From contig JAFXGY010000021.1 in assembly GCA_017536625.1 (NCBI GenBank), positions 1 through 47,062 on the forward strand: a stretch of DNA of 47,062 nucleotides, given 5' to 3'. Made by a program: the position numbers and the translations under genes. This DNA is from Oscillospiraceae bacterium. Its GTDB lineage: Bacteria; Bacillota; Clostridia; Oscillospirales; Ruminococcaceae. This document shows, piece after piece, positions 18,428 through 27,231 of this stretch (the stretch's first letter is position 1; the number at the start of each line of letters is the position of its first letter). The notes below the pieces were generated by a model. That model had not been told where the DNA came from. It worked only from the letters and a program-made list of their open reading frames with translations, and made no database searches.

Positions 18428-20086
18428 TTGCTTTCCCAGCTTTTTATAAAAAACGTAGCGGTTATTGAAAGCGCTTCCATAGATTTTGAAAACGGATTCA
18501 ATGTTTTCACCGGCGAAACCGGCGCAGGTAAATCCATTCTTATAGATTCAATCAATGCGGTGCTCGGAGGAAGAACCAGCCGCGATCTGGTCCGAACCGG
18601 CGAAGGAAAAGCGGTTGTTTCCGCTGTTTTTACCGATGTTTCGGCGGAAGCTGAAAAACTCATTGAGGAACTCGGATATGACGCAGAAGAGGAACTTATG
18701 ATTTCCCGGGAAATTTCCGCCGAAGGAAAAAGCGTCTGCAAAGTCAATATGCGTCCTGCAACCGCAAGCGTGCTCAAACAGCTTTCATCCGTGCTCATTG
18801 ATGTTCACGGACAGCACGACAGTGCAATTCTTCAAAATCCCGAACTTCACATAGGATACATAGATTCCTTCGGAAACACGGAAAAGGGAATTTGCGAATA
18901 CCGTGAATCTTATAAAAAATTAAAATCCGTCGAACGGGATATCAAAAAGATATCCATGGATGATTCCGATAAAGCCGCAAGGATCGATATGCTCAAATTC
19001 CAGGTTGCGGAAATTGAAGCGGCGGCAATCGAAGAAGGCGAAGAGGAAGAACTTCTTGCCCTGAGCAAACGCATCAAAAGCGCAGAGAATATCATGGAAC
19101 TTATTTCCGAAACTATCGGCGCTCTTGACGGAAACGGCGAAAGCGAAGGTGCCCTTGAAGGTCTTTCGACCGCTATAGAAAACTGTGCAAGGCTTGCGGA
19201 ATATTTTCCGCAATATGACGGGCTTTCCGAAAAATTCAAAGAGATGTATTATGAGTTTGAGGAATTCGCGAACGACGTCAAGGATAACGCCGATGAACTC
19301 GATTTTGATCCGACTCTTCAGAACAGAACAGAAAAACGTCTTGACCAGATTTTCCGCCTTAAACGCAAATATGGCGGAAGCGTTGAGGAGATGTTCAAAT
19401 ATTATAACAAAGCCGTCGAGGAACTTGAGAATATTGAATTTTCCGAAGAACGGCTTGAAAAGCTCCGGAAGGAGCGAGAACGCCTTTTTGAAGAAACTAC
19501 AAAACTTGCGGAGGCACTCAGCAATAAACGCCATAAAGCCGCAGAGGCTTTTGAAAAGGCAGTTATGGAAGAACTTTCGTATCTCAATATGCCGAATGTG
19601 CGTTTCAGCGTGAATTTTGAAAAGACTGAACTCGCCGATTCCGGCTGTGACAGCATAGAATTTTATATTGCCACCAACGCCGGTGAACCGCTTAAACCAC
19701 TTACCAAAATTGCTTCCGGCGGCGAGCTTTCCCGAATCATGCTCAGCATAAAAAACGTGCTTGCAGATAAAGATAATGTTGATACACTTATCTTCGATGA
19801 AGTCGATACGGGAATTTCCGGTTCCGCAGCACAGAAAGTCGGCAAAAAGCTAAAGCAGGTTTCCGGTGGAAGACAAATAATCTGCGTAACGCATCTTGCC
19901 CAGGTTGCTGCATTTGCGGATAACCATCTGCTTATTTCAAAAAGCACCGAAAACGGAAGAACATTTACTTCCGTTGAAAGCCTTGATAAAGAAGGCAGAA
20001 TAAACGAACTTGCAAGAATTATGGGCGGAACCATGACGGATGCCCTTAAAATGAGTGCTAAAGAGCTTCTGGAGCTTTCAAAATAA
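18428..20086 (+). CDS. recN: DNA repair protein RecN
   Basis: SMC-like ATPase for double-strand break repair. From TTG 18428 it has 552 aa; the AAAGGAGG ribosome binding site (18410-18417) lies about 10 nt ahead, and an in-frame GTG at 18407 overlaps that site. Walker A 'GETGAGKS' is at about residues 29-36, a coiled-coil middle is rich in Glu, Lys and Leu, and the C-terminal ABC signature 'ASGGELSRIMLSIK' and Walker B 'DTLIFDEVDTGISG' are complete. It is last gene of the nusB block; the tyrS promoter begins 2 nt after the stop. Confidence 0.96.
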   Translation: MLSQLFIKNVAVIESASIDFENGFNVFTGETGAGKSILIDSINAVLGGRTSRDLVRTGEGKAVVSAVFTDVSAEAEKLIEELGYDAEEELMISREISAEGKSVCKVNMRPATASVLKQLSSVLIDVHGQHDSAILQNPELHIGYIDSFGNTEKGICEYRESYKKLKSVERDIKKISMDDSDKAARIDMLKFQVAEIEAAAIEEGEEEELLALSKRIKSAENIMELISETIGALDGNGESEGALEGLSTAIENCARLAEYFPQYDGLSEKFKEMYYEFEEFANDVKDNADELDFDPTLQNRTEKRLDQIFRLKRKYGGSVEEMFKYYNKAVEELENIEFSEERLEKLRKERERLFEETTKLAEALSNKRHKAAEAFEKAVMEELSYLNMPNVRFSVNFEKTELADSGCDSIEFYIATNAGEPLKPLTKIASGGELSRIMLSIKNVLADKDNVDTLIFDEVDTGISGSAAQKVGKKLKQVSGGRQIICVTHLAQVAAFADNHLLISKSTENGRTFTSVESLDKEGRINELARIMGGTMTDALKMSAKELLELSK

Positions 20087-20088
20087 GG

Positions 20089-20117
20089 TTGACAAAGCCG
20101 TTTTTATGCGGTATAAT
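20089..20117 (+). promoter_or_regulatory. Consensus sigma-A promoter of the tyrS T-box leader
   Basis: TTGACA (20089-20094), 17-nt spacer, TATAAT (20112-20117): a perfect consensus. RNA should start near 20124. Confidence 0.9.
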
Positions 20118-20129
20118 CCAAACATATTG

Positions 20130-20372
20130 CAAAAAGCCATGAAGGAAAAAAGTAACCCTGTTCCATGCGGCAAAGAGAGTTTTCGGTTGGTGTAAGAAAG
20201 CGGGCAGAACAAAGGTGAATACATTCCAGAGCCATAATTCCGAAATAACAGTAGGTTTTATCCGGTGCGCCGGTTACAGCGCATGAAAGGTCAGTTTTTG
20301 CTGACGAACCAGAGGTGGTACCGCGCTAATTCGCCCTCTGTCGGTTTTTGCCGACGGAGGGCTTTGTTTTTA
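20130..20372 (+). promoter_or_regulatory. T-box riboswitch (tyrosine) controlling tyrS
   Basis: This leader fills the 20087-20410 gap. The Stem I region includes the specifier loop 'GTGAATACATT' with the Tyr codon TAC at 20220-20222. The conserved T-box 'AGGTGGTACCGCG' is at 20313-20325; its TGGT bulge is complementary to the ACCA end of uncharged tRNA-Tyr. The terminator stem GCCCTCTGTCGG / CCGACGGAGGGC (20333-20362) with trailing Ts competes with the antiterminator. By family knowledge, uncharged tRNA-Tyr stabilises the antiterminator so tyrS is transcribed. Boundaries are approximate at the 5' end. Confidence 0.95.
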
Positions 20373-20410
20373 TAAAAAAATAAGATTCAGATAAACGGAG
20401 GAAAACAAAA

Positions 20411-21634
20411 ATGACTATTTATGAAGATCTCGAGCGCCGCGGCTTAATTGCCCAGATGACTCACCCGGAAGAAATCAAAAGAAAACTTGAAAACGAAAAA
20501 GTTGTTTTCTACATCGGCTTCGATGCTACCGCAGACAGCCTTCATGTAGGACACTTCCTTCAGCTTATGGTCATCAACAGAATGATCAAAGCCGGCCATA
20601 CTCCGATTCTTCTTCTCGGAACCGGCACCACCATGGTCGGTGACCCCACCGGCAAAACCGATATGAGAAAGATGCTCACCGTCGATGAGATCAACTATAA
20701 CGCAGACCGCTTCCTTGAGCAGATGAACCAGATTGTTGACGTTTCCAAATGCATCGTTGCAAGAAACGGCGACTGGCTCCTCAAACTCGGATATGTTGAA
20801 CTCCTTCGTGACGTCGGTGCACATTTTTCCGTCAACAAAATGCTTACCGCAGAATGTGTAAAGAGCCGTTTTGAACGCGGACTTACTTTCCTTGAATTCA
20901 ACTACATGATCATGCAGAGCTACGACTTCCTCAAACTCTTCCGTGATTACAACTGCACCATGGAACTCGGCGGCGACGACCAGTGGTCCAACATTATCGG
21001 CGGTATCGAACTTGTTCGCCGTCTTGAACAGAAAGAAGTTCAGGGTATGACCTTCCAGCTTCTCACCACCAAAGAAGGCAAGAAGATGGGCAAAACCGAA
21101 GGTGGCGCAGTCTGGCTCAACCCGACCAAGACCACTCCTTATGATTTCTTCCAGTATTGGAGAAACGTCGGCGACGATGATGTTATCAAATGCCTCAAAT
21201 TCCTTACCTTCATTCCTGTTGAAGAAATTGAAGAGATGGAAAGAACTTTTGAAGGCGCAAATATCAATGCCTGCAAAGAACGCCTTGCTTATGAAGTAAC
21301 CAAAATTGTTCATGGCGAAGCAGAAGCAGAAAAAGCTCTTGAAGCCGCAAGAGCAATTTTTGCAGGAAAAGGTTCCAGCGAAAATATGCCCACCGTTTCT
21401 TTCTCCGAAGCTGATTTTGCTGAAGGCAAACTTGCTGTTACCGAAGCTCTTATCAGAGCGGAAATCGCAAAATCCAAAGGTGAAGGAAAGCGCCTTATCG
21501 AACAGGGCGGAATCACCGTCAATGACGAAAAAATAACCGACGTTTTCGCATCTATCGAAAGAAGCGCATTTGACGAAGGCGAAGTAATCCTTAAAAAAGG
21601 CAAAAAAATCTTCAAAAAGCTTATTGTTGAATAA
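20411..21634 (+). CDS. tyrS: Tyrosyl-tRNA synthetase
   Basis: Charges tRNA-Tyr with tyrosine. The 407-aa class I synthetase has 'GFDATADSLHVGHFLQLM' with HVGH at 45-48 (HIGH motif), 'KMGKT' at 225-229 (KMSKS type) and a C-terminal S4 RNA-binding domain (about 335-400; 'KSKGEGKRLIEQGGITVNDEKI'). The 'HVGH'/'KMGKT' form belongs to the TyrZ-like branch often found in clostridia. It is regulated by the T-box leader and is a single-gene unit with its own terminator. Confidence 0.97.
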   Translation: MTIYEDLERRGLIAQMTHPEEIKRKLENEKVVFYIGFDATADSLHVGHFLQLMVINRMIKAGHTPILLLGTGTTMVGDPTGKTDMRKMLTVDEINYNADRFLEQMNQIVDVSKCIVARNGDWLLKLGYVELLRDVGAHFSVNKMLTAECVKSRFERGLTFLEFNYMIMQSYDFLKLFRDYNCTMELGGDDQWSNIIGGIELVRRLEQKEVQGMTFQLLTTKEGKKMGKTEGGAVWLNPTKTTPYDFFQYWRNVGDDDVIKCLKFLTFIPVEEIEEMERTFEGANINACKERLAYEVTKIVHGEAEAEKALEAARAIFAGKGSSENMPTVSFSEADFAEGKLAVTEALIRAEIAKSKGEGKRLIEQGGITVNDEKITDVFASIERSAFDEGEVILKKGKKIFKKLIVE

Positions 21635-21643
21635 AAGACCGAA

Positions 21644-21677
21644 GAAGCGTGCTCATTCGAGCACGCTTCCTTTTTTG
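21644..21677 (+). terminator. Rho-independent terminator of tyrS
   Basis: Perfect 11-bp stem GAAGCGTGCTC (21644-21654) / GAGCACGCTTC (21659-21669) with loop ATTC, then CTTTTTT. Confidence 0.95.
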
Positions 21678-21714
21678 CTGAAATTTTCAAACTATGGAAA
21701 TTCATTTGTTTTTG

Positions 21715-21723
21715 TGATATAAT
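21715..21723 (+). promoter_or_regulatory. Candidate extended -10 promoter before the cobalamin cluster
   Basis: TGATATAAT: TATAAT at 21718-21723 with a TGn extension. It would start RNA about 25 nt before the small membrane protein gene. No cobalamin riboswitch is visible in the 21635-21754 gap. Confidence 0.45.
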
Positions 21724-21754
21724 CAATATATTAAACGGAATTGGAAGTGGAAAC

Positions 21755-21991
21755 TTGAAAAAGAAATTCAGATTGCTTTCTTTGATTTCATTTATTATTT
21801 CAATTATTATTTTTGTATTGTCTTATTTTATGTTCCATTATCTTACCGATTCCGGTTTTACTTCTGTTTGGCAGGCAGAAGCAGGAAAACCTTTTGTTAC
21901 CGAACTTTTTGCTAATCTTGGCGTTTTGTTCCTTTTCAGCAGTATAATCAGTCTTATCATTTCTTTCATTTTTTTCGGCGATAGAAAATAA
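21755..21991 (+). CDS. Small membrane protein of unknown function
   Basis: I do not recognise this 78-aa protein. It has two clear membrane segments ('LLSLISFIISIIIFVLSYFMF', about 8-29, and 'LFANLGVLFLFSSIISLIISFIFF', about 50-73) joined by a polar loop, with a basic N terminus 'KKKFR' and C terminus 'GDRK', so both ends are probably cytoplasmic. The start is TTG at 21755 after GGAAGTGG. It lies 27 nt before cobT and may be co-transcribed with the cobalamin genes, but nothing shows a role in that pathway. Confidence 0.6.
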   Translation: MKKKFRLLSLISFIISIIIFVLSYFMFHYLTDSGFTSVWQAEAGKPFVTELFANLGVLFLFSSIISLIISFIFFGDRK

Positions 21992-22018
21992 AATCATTAA
22001 ACGAACGGAAGTGTTATT

Positions 22019-23116
22019 TTGAACGAAAGAATTCAAAAAGCAATTAATTCAGTTGTGCCGGCGGATAAAGAAGTTATGACCGCCGCAAAGGAACGTCAGG
22101 CACAGCTTGCAAAACCTCCCGGAAGCCTTGGCGTTCTTGAAGAATTATCCGTAAGAGTTGCCGGTATGACCGGAAAAATACATAACAAAGCGGAGAAATG
22201 CCGCATTATCGTTCTTTGCGCGGATAACGGGGTTTGCGCCGAGGGCGTTTCCTGTACTCCGCAATCGGTTACTTTGGCGCAAACAATTAACCTTACCAGA
22301 GGAATGACCGGCGCTTCTTCTCTTGCAAAGCATTTCGGTGATGAAATAGTTGTTGTTGATGTTGGCGTTATGACGGATTATAACTGTCCTGCGGTAATAA
22401 ACAGAAAAATTGCTTACGGAACAAAGAATCTTTATATCGAACCTGCGATGACAAGGGAAGAAGCAGAAAAAGCAATCTGCGTCGGACTTGAAATGGCGGA
22501 TAAATGCGCAGAAGACGGTGTTGACGCCATTGGAGTCGGCGAAATGGGAATCGGGAATACCACCACTTCTTCTGCGATTCTTTCTGCTTTCACCGGCACT
22601 CCGGCAAAAATAACTGCGGGAAAAGGCGGCGGACTTCTTGATGAAGCATATATTCATAAAATTGAAGTTATAGATGGTGCCATTGCAAAGCATAAACCCG
22701 ATATCAACGACCCAATTGATGTGATTTCAAAAGTTGGCGGACTTGATATCGCCGCAATGTGCGGTGTTTTCCTTGGGGCGGCGGAGCACAGAATTCCGGT
22801 TGTGATTGACGGATTTATCTCCATCGTTGCGGCACTTTGCGCCGCAAGACTTTGCCCTAATGTGAAAGATTACCTAATCGCATCCCATGCTTCTTTTGAG
22901 CCCGGCTATATTCTTGCCATGAACGAACTGGGCCTTGAAGCACCGCTTTTGATGAAAATGCGTCTTGGGGAAGGAAGCGGCTGCCCCATCATGTTCCGGG
23001 TTCTTGATGCGGCCTATGCCATTATGAACGAAATGGCAACTTTTGATGAGGCAAGCATTGATGACAGTTATCTTGAAGAAATTCGCGAAGGCGATCATTT
23101 TACGGTGAAGAGATGA
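22019..23116 (+). CDS. cobT: Nicotinate-nucleotide:dimethylbenzimidazole phosphoribosyltransferase
   Basis: Makes alpha-ribazole phosphate, the activated lower ligand of cobalamin. The 365-aa protein has the family start 'LAKPPGSLGVLEELSVRVAGMTGKI', 'VLCADNGVCAEGVSCTPQSVT', 'GVGEMGIGNTTTSSAILSAFTG' and the C-terminal 'MRLGEGSGCPIMFRVLDAA' with the catalytic Glu. The start is TTG 22019; no nearby ATG fits. Its stop overlaps the cobU ATG. It is the first enzyme gene of the nucleotide-loop assembly cluster. Confidence 0.96.
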   Translation: MNERIQKAINSVVPADKEVMTAAKERQAQLAKPPGSLGVLEELSVRVAGMTGKIHNKAEKCRIIVLCADNGVCAEGVSCTPQSVTLAQTINLTRGMTGASSLAKHFGDEIVVVDVGVMTDYNCPAVINRKIAYGTKNLYIEPAMTREEAEKAICVGLEMADKCAEDGVDAIGVGEMGIGNTTTSSAILSAFTGTPAKITAGKGGGLLDEAYIHKIEVIDGAIAKHKPDINDPIDVISKVGGLDIAAMCGVFLGAAEHRIPVVIDGFISIVAALCAARLCPNVKDYLIASHASFEPGYILAMNELGLEAPLLMKMRLGEGSGCPIMFRVLDAAYAIMNEMATFDEASIDDSYLEEIREGDHFTVKR

Positions 23117-23655
23117 AGATTTTTATTTCCGGCGGTGCCAAAAACGGAAAATCCATGTTTGCGCAGGAAATCGCAAAAAAACTTTCCGGCGAAGGTCATC
23201 TTTGGTATCTTGCAACAATGGAACCAAGAGATGACGAGGACGACGCAAGGGTTATTCGCCACAGAAAAGAAAGGGAAGGCTGGGGCTTTAAAACAGTCGA
23301 ATGGGGAAGGAATATCGCATTACATTGCGAAGAATTTGACTGTAAAGGAACTTACCTTGTCGATAGTGTTACAGCGCTTTTATCCAACGAAATGTTCGGT
23401 GGAATGTCCGGAGAACCGGATAAATCCGCTCCGGAAAGGGTTGCAAAAGACCTTATCGCTTTTTCAGAAGCAGCGGAGAATGTTGTTTTTGTTTCGGATA
23501 ATATTTTCTGCGACGCTGCTTTTTATGACGATTGGACTGATTCCTATCGTGAGGGACTTGCTTTCGCAGACCGCAGAATTGCGGAAAAATGCGACGTTGT
23601 GGCGGAATTTTCTTGCAGCCAGATTATTTTTTATAAAGGAGCTGAACTCATTTGA
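23113..23655 (+). CDS. cobU: Adenosylcobinamide kinase / adenosylcobinamide-phosphate guanylyltransferase
   Basis: Phosphorylates adenosylcobinamide and then adds GMP, giving AdoCbi-GDP for CobS. The 180-aa protein has the P-loop 'GGAKNGKSMFA' (7-17), the His that takes GMP in 'IRHRKEREGW', and 'YLVDSVTALLSNEMF'. The C terminus 'CDVVAEFSCSQIIFYKG' is usual. It overlaps cobT (ATGA) and cobS (TTGA). Confidence 0.93.
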   Translation: MKIFISGGAKNGKSMFAQEIAKKLSGEGHLWYLATMEPRDDEDDARVIRHRKEREGWGFKTVEWGRNIALHCEEFDCKGTYLVDSVTALLSNEMFGGMSGEPDKSAPERVAKDLIAFSEAAENVVFVSDNIFCDAAFYDDWTDSYREGLAFADRRIAEKCDVVAEFSCSQIIFYKGAELI

Positions 23656-24407
23656 AAAAATATATAAAAGCGTTTTGCATGAGTTTCAGTATGTTCTGTG
23701 CAATTCCTACTCCGTTTTCTCATGTCTGGGAAGATTCGGTTCGTTCGCTGATGCTTGTAATGTTCCCGTTTGTGGGAACCGTAATCGGAATTATTTGGGC
23801 GGCGGCAGCTTTTTTGCTTGATGCCGTTAATTGCCCGCAGATATTTGGCGCGGCTGTTCTTGCACTTTTGCCATATCTCCTTACCGGCGGAATCCACCTT
23901 GATGGATATATGGATTGCTGCGATGCGATTTTTTCCCGCAGGCCGATTGAGAAGAAACATGAAATCCTTAAAGATTCACATGTCGGTTCTTTCGCGGTGA
24001 TTGCCCTTGCGGCGCTGTTTCTGCTAAGCTTTTCGGCATTTGCTTCCGCGGACGGAAGTGAAAATATGCTTACGCTCGTTTTCATCTGCACGGTTTCAAG
24101 AGCCTGCAGTGCGCTTGGTGTTTCGATTCTTCGTCCTATGGGTCACAGCGAATATGCCGGAAGTTTTCAGAAGGACGTAAGCAGAAACAATCTTATTGCC
24201 ATTTCCATAACGCTTGCAGCGGCAGATATTCTTTCCTTTATTTTCTGCGGCAGCACGGGGCTTATTGCCTGCGCGGCGACTATCCTTGGTTATATTGCCG
24301 GGGCTGCATACGGTTTTGAAAACCTTGATGGTTTTTCCGGTGACGTTACCGGGTTCGGAACAACCATTGGCGAACTTTGCGGAATAATTGCATTGACTGT
24401 TTTTTAA
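23652..24407 (+). CDS. cobS: Adenosylcobinamide-GDP ribazoletransferase (cobalamin synthase)
   Basis: Membrane enzyme that joins AdoCbi-GDP and alpha-ribazole. The 251-aa protein is polytopic; the first family motif 'MSFSMFCAIPTPF' is near the N terminus and the metal-binding 'GGIHLDGYMDCCDAIFS' with the D-G-x-x-D pattern is complete. 'MGHSEYAGSF' and 'GFSGDVTGFGTTIGEL' also match the family. The start is TTG 23652, overlapping the cobU stop. Confidence 0.95.
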   Translation: MKKYIKAFCMSFSMFCAIPTPFSHVWEDSVRSLMLVMFPFVGTVIGIIWAAAAFLLDAVNCPQIFGAAVLALLPYLLTGGIHLDGYMDCCDAIFSRRPIEKKHEILKDSHVGSFAVIALAALFLLSFSAFASADGSENMLTLVFICTVSRACSALGVSILRPMGHSEYAGSFQKDVSRNNLIAISITLAAADILSFIFCGSTGLIACAATILGYIAGAAYGFENLDGFSGDVTGFGTTIGELCGIIALTVF

Positions 24408-24416
24408 GGAGTTTTT

Positions 24417-24794
24417 ATGGAACTTATTATCGGCGGCGCATTTCAGGGAAAAACTGATTACGCAAAAGAAAATTTATCTGTATCCGATTCGGAAATATAT
24501 ATATGTGAAAAAGACCGTGAGCCGGATTTTTCCGGAAAATGTATTTCGCATTTGGAAAGATTCAGCTTCTGGTGCGTTGAGCATGGTTTTGAGCCGGCTG
24601 ATTACTTTTTTGAGCACGCTACAAAAATTGAAGATAAAATCATAATTTCCGATGATATTTCATGCGGTGTTGTTCCTGTTGATAAAATGGAACGGGCATG
24701 GCGCGAAGCAAACGGAAGACTTCTTATCCGTCTTTCGAAAAAAGCTGAGCACGTAACAAGGATTTTTTGCGGACTTTCTCAGAGGTTGAAATAA
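24417..24794 (+). CDS. Short CobU-like nucleoside-triphosphate-binding protein
   Basis: A 125-aa protein similar to CobU/CobP at both ends but missing the middle. The N terminus has a P-loop 'IIGGAFQGKTDYAKE', and the C-terminal half 'IISDDISCGVVPVDKMERAWREANGRLLIRLSKKAEHVTRIFCGL' matches the end of bifunctional CobU proteins (E-R-x-W-R-E-x-x-G-R). The His that accepts GMP and the segment around it are absent. It could be a kinase-only enzyme, a partner of CobU, or a decayed copy; full coding capacity and a good AAGGAG site favour a real gene. Its place between cobS and cobC argues for a cobalamin role. Confidence 0.75.
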   Translation: MELIIGGAFQGKTDYAKENLSVSDSEIYICEKDREPDFSGKCISHLERFSFWCVEHGFEPADYFFEHATKIEDKIIISDDISCGVVPVDKMERAWREANGRLLIRLSKKAEHVTRIFCGLSQRLK

Positions 24795-24795
24795 T

Positions 24796-25386
24796 ATGAG
24801 CACCATCTATCTTTTTCGTCACGGCATAACAGAAGGCAACAAACGAAGACTTTATTACGGAAGCACAGATCTTCCTCTTATTGAAGAGGGAATAGAAGCT
24901 ATAAAAGAACGCAAAAAAGCCGGAATTTATCCCGATACCGAGGGATTCAGACTGATTACAACGGATTTGAAGCGCACAGAGCAGACCCTTTTCGAAATGT
25001 TCGGTAAAATAGAGCACGAGACAGACCCGAGAATGAGAGAATTCAGCTTTGGGGATTTTGAAATGCTCAGCTATGAGGAGCTGAAGGACAGGGAAGATTA
25101 TCAGGCATGGATTACCGGCGATAATTGGAGAAATATCTGCCCCAACGGTGAAAGCGGAGAAATTATGCTTCTTCGTTCTCTTGAAGCCATGAAGGATTAT
25201 ATCGGAAGCGACTGCATAATCGTATGTCACGGCGGAGTCATCGCAGGACTTATGCTCACCTGGTTCCCGGGTGATGAAACGGCAGAGCATTTTTATGCGT
25301 GGCAGCCAAAACCCTGTGAAGGCTATAAAATCACTTTTGATGATGATTTAAAACCGGTTAAATATGAAAAAATAGCGCTTGAATAA
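24796..25386 (+). CDS. cobC: Histidine phosphatase, probable alpha-ribazole phosphatase
   Basis: A 196-aa phosphoglycerate-mutase-type histidine phosphatase. The phosphorylated His9 lies in 'FRHGITEGN', the second Arg in 'TDLKRTEQT', and the second catalytic His in 'IIVCHGGVIAGLM'. In this gene context it most likely removes the phosphate from alpha-ribazole phosphate (or adenosylcobalamin phosphate) made by CobT/CobS. The ATG is 1 nt after the stop of the CobU-like gene. It is last in the cluster. Confidence 0.85.
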   Translation: MSTIYLFRHGITEGNKRRLYYGSTDLPLIEEGIEAIKERKKAGIYPDTEGFRLITTDLKRTEQTLFEMFGKIEHETDPRMREFSFGDFEMLSYEELKDREDYQAWITGDNWRNICPNGESGEIMLLRSLEAMKDYIGSDCIIVCHGGVIAGLMLTWFPGDETAEHFYAWQPKPCEGYKITFDDDLKPVKYEKIALE

Positions 25387-25416
25387 AAAAAGACCCGCTC
25401 ATGCGGGCCTTTTTAT
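25387..25416. terminator. Bidirectional terminator between cobC and the anti-sigma gene
   Basis: CCCGC / GCGGG stem with loop TCAT, flanked by an A run on the left and a T run on the right, so it can end transcription from both convergent units. Confidence 0.8.
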
Positions 25417-26556
25417 TTATGGAATTCTGAATCTTATCTGCCAATCTCCCTCAACATAATTCTGATACTTCCAAAATTTTGCATAAAGGCTGTAGCCTTC
25501 GATTTCTTCCGGTGAAATATCAAAGGTGTAATCGACCCATGTTTCAACTGGAGCAGTCAGGTTCGGTTCAATTTCGCCGAAATTACTTATATATTTCATT
25601 TTTGAAGCATGGATTTCTTTTCCGTTTTCATCGAATATTGTTAAAAACCCGATGTGGTCATTATAATGTCTGGTTCCGTAATAAACTTTTATATGGAGTT
25701 TATCATCAATAAAGCCCATTGCCACGAATTCCGCGCCGGTTTCTGAAATATAAAAAGCTTTACCGATATCGGAAAGATATTTTTCTGTTTCTTCATCATA
25801 AATTTCATATTCAAAATATTCGTCGTTTAAACTCAGCATATTCTGAATAGCCCGCTGGATTCTTTCATAGGCAAACCAATAAATTTTATTTTGAAGCGAA
25901 CCGGGCTTATATTTATCTTTAAGCCGTTTGTATCCTGTTGTTTCTGTTTCATATTCGGGATTCAATTTTGCTTTGCTTAAATCTATTTCTTCTATAAAAC
26001 CTTCCGGTTCCGTTCTTCCGCTTAAGAAACACCCGACAGAAAAGCTGACTTTCCGAAAAGGAATATTAATTCCTTTATTCTGGTTTATGCTTATCAGAAA
26101 AGTTGCTTTACGGCTGGATTCGTCATAACCGATTTTTGTACAGCTTCCGGAAAAACCGTGTGGAAGATTTAGAATAACGCTGTCATATAGATCAATGGTT
26201 TCATCTATCCTGTTTCCTTCAAGATCCTCCATTGAAATATAAATGTAAGCCTTTTTTCCTTCTTTTTTTGCGGAAATAATCTCCATTTTTATTCCGTTAT
26301 CCTCGCAGGAAAGGTTTACCGGTTTAAGTCGTTCCGCAACATAGGAAAAAGTATCATAAAGAACCCAATCAAGATTAAAATTGAATTCTTTTGCAGCAGT
26401 TGTAATTCCAAAAGCAAAAAAGATAATCAGCGCCGCAACAAGCGAAATTATCACTTTTTTGCTGATGCGTTTTCTTTTTGCTGTTTCCGTAATCGCTTCC
26501 GCAATAAGCTCATCGTCAATCAATCCCATGGCATCCATGAATTTATCGCTTTTCAT
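25417..26556 (-). CDS. DUF4179-type anti-sigma factor, membrane-anchored
   Basis: A 379-aa single-pass membrane protein: a cytoplasmic head of about 33 residues with 'DAMGLIDDELIAEAIT', a membrane segment 'VIISLVAALIIFFAFGITTAA', and a large extracellular part of beta-rich type. This head-TM-sensor plan with the D-E-L-I-x-E-A motif, right after an ECF sigma gene, is typical of DUF4179 anti-sigma factors, which hold the sigma factor at the membrane until a signal is sensed. ATG 26556 overlaps the sigma stop (TGATG); an in-frame TTG one codon earlier is less likely. The signal is unknown. Confidence 0.83.
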   Translation of the reverse strand: MKSDKFMDAMGLIDDELIAEAITETAKRKRISKKVIISLVAALIIFFAFGITTAAKEFNFNLDWVLYDTFSYVAERLKPVNLSCEDNGIKMEIISAKKEGKKAYIYISMEDLEGNRIDETIDLYDSVILNLPHGFSGSCTKIGYDESSRKATFLISINQNKGINIPFRKVSFSVGCFLSGRTEPEGFIEEIDLSKAKLNPEYETETTGYKRLKDKYKPGSLQNKIYWFAYERIQRAIQNMLSLNDEYFEYEIYDEETEKYLSDIGKAFYISETGAEFVAMGFIDDKLHIKVYYGTRHYNDHIGFLTIFDENGKEIHASKMKYISNFGEIEPNLTAPVETWVDYTFDISPEEIEGYSLYAKFWKYQNYVEGDWQIRFRIP

Positions 26557-27113
26557 CAAAGAACACCTTCTTTCCCAAGGTATGCCAGAATTTTCTTTCG
26601 TGTTCTGTGAAGCATTGAAGCGGTTTTGCTTTGGCTGAATCCGAAACGCTCCGAAATATCCGCAAGGGAATAAAGATAATAATAACGCAGTATGAAAATT
26701 TTTCTTTCTGTTGCAGGAAGATCTTTGAGGAAATCAGATATTAATTTGGCAAGTTCTTTTGTTTCAATTTCGTCATAAATATCGTTTTGCGAAGGGATGC
26801 AATCTTCGATTTCATCAAAAGCCATGTCAATTTCACTGCCGCTGCGTTTATCGGCTTTTTTTGCCCTGTATTTATTAAGGCTGATATAACGAGTTGTTTT
26901 GCTGAGAAAAGCAGAAAGAATATTCGGTTTTTCAGGTGGAATTGTGTTCCACGCGCTTAAATATGTATCGTTTACGCTTTCTTCGGAATCTTCATTATCC
27001 GATAATATATTGAAAGCGACTTTATAAAGATATTTTCCGTATTTTTCGGAAGTTTCAGAAATGGCTTCTTCGTTTCTCTCAAAATAAAGGTCGATTATTC
27101 TATTATCCTCCAA
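26556..27113 (-). CDS. ECF-type RNA polymerase sigma factor
   Basis: A 185-aa sigma-70 family protein with region 2 ('YGKYLYKVAFNILSDNEDSEESVNDTYLSAWNTIPP', about 25-60) and region 4 with the helix-turn-helix ('LPATERKIFILRYYYLYSLADISERFGFSQSKTASMLHRTRKKI', about 135-178). No region 1.1 or 3 is present, as in the ECF group. The start is TTG 27113; upstream AAAGGCGGTG can serve as ribosome binding site. It is co-transcribed and translationally coupled with its anti-sigma factor. Autoregulation is usual for such pairs but I cannot define the promoter. Confidence 0.92.
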   Translation of the reverse strand: MEDNRIIDLYFERNEEAISETSEKYGKYLYKVAFNILSDNEDSEESVNDTYLSAWNTIPPEKPNILSAFLSKTTRYISLNKYRAKKADKRSGSEIDMAFDEIEDCIPSQNDIYDEIETKELAKLISDFLKDLPATERKIFILRYYYLYSLADISERFGFSQSKTASMLHRTRKKILAYLGKEGVL

Positions 27114-27192
27114 ACCATCACCGCCTTTCGCTTATTAAAGAGCCTTTCAAATATATAGTAACATTTTTCAGACAAATTTTGCACATAAAAAT

Positions 27193-27230
27193 AAAAAATC
27201 CGGAAAGGGAAGACCTTTCCGGATTTTTTT
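27193..27230 (-). terminator. Strong terminator after the TIM-barrel gene
   Basis: AAAAAATCCGGAAAGG (27193-27208) pairs perfectly with CCTTTCCGGATTTTTT (27214-27229) around a 5-nt loop. It lies 2 nt beyond the minus-strand stop at 27232 and is symmetric enough to work in both directions. Confidence 0.92.
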
Positions 27231-27231
27231 G

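Noticed and set aside
21635-22018. Cobalamin riboswitch before the cob cluster
   Set aside because: The region holds only a terminator, a promoter and the small membrane protein gene; no B12-box-like sequence or long structured leader is visible.
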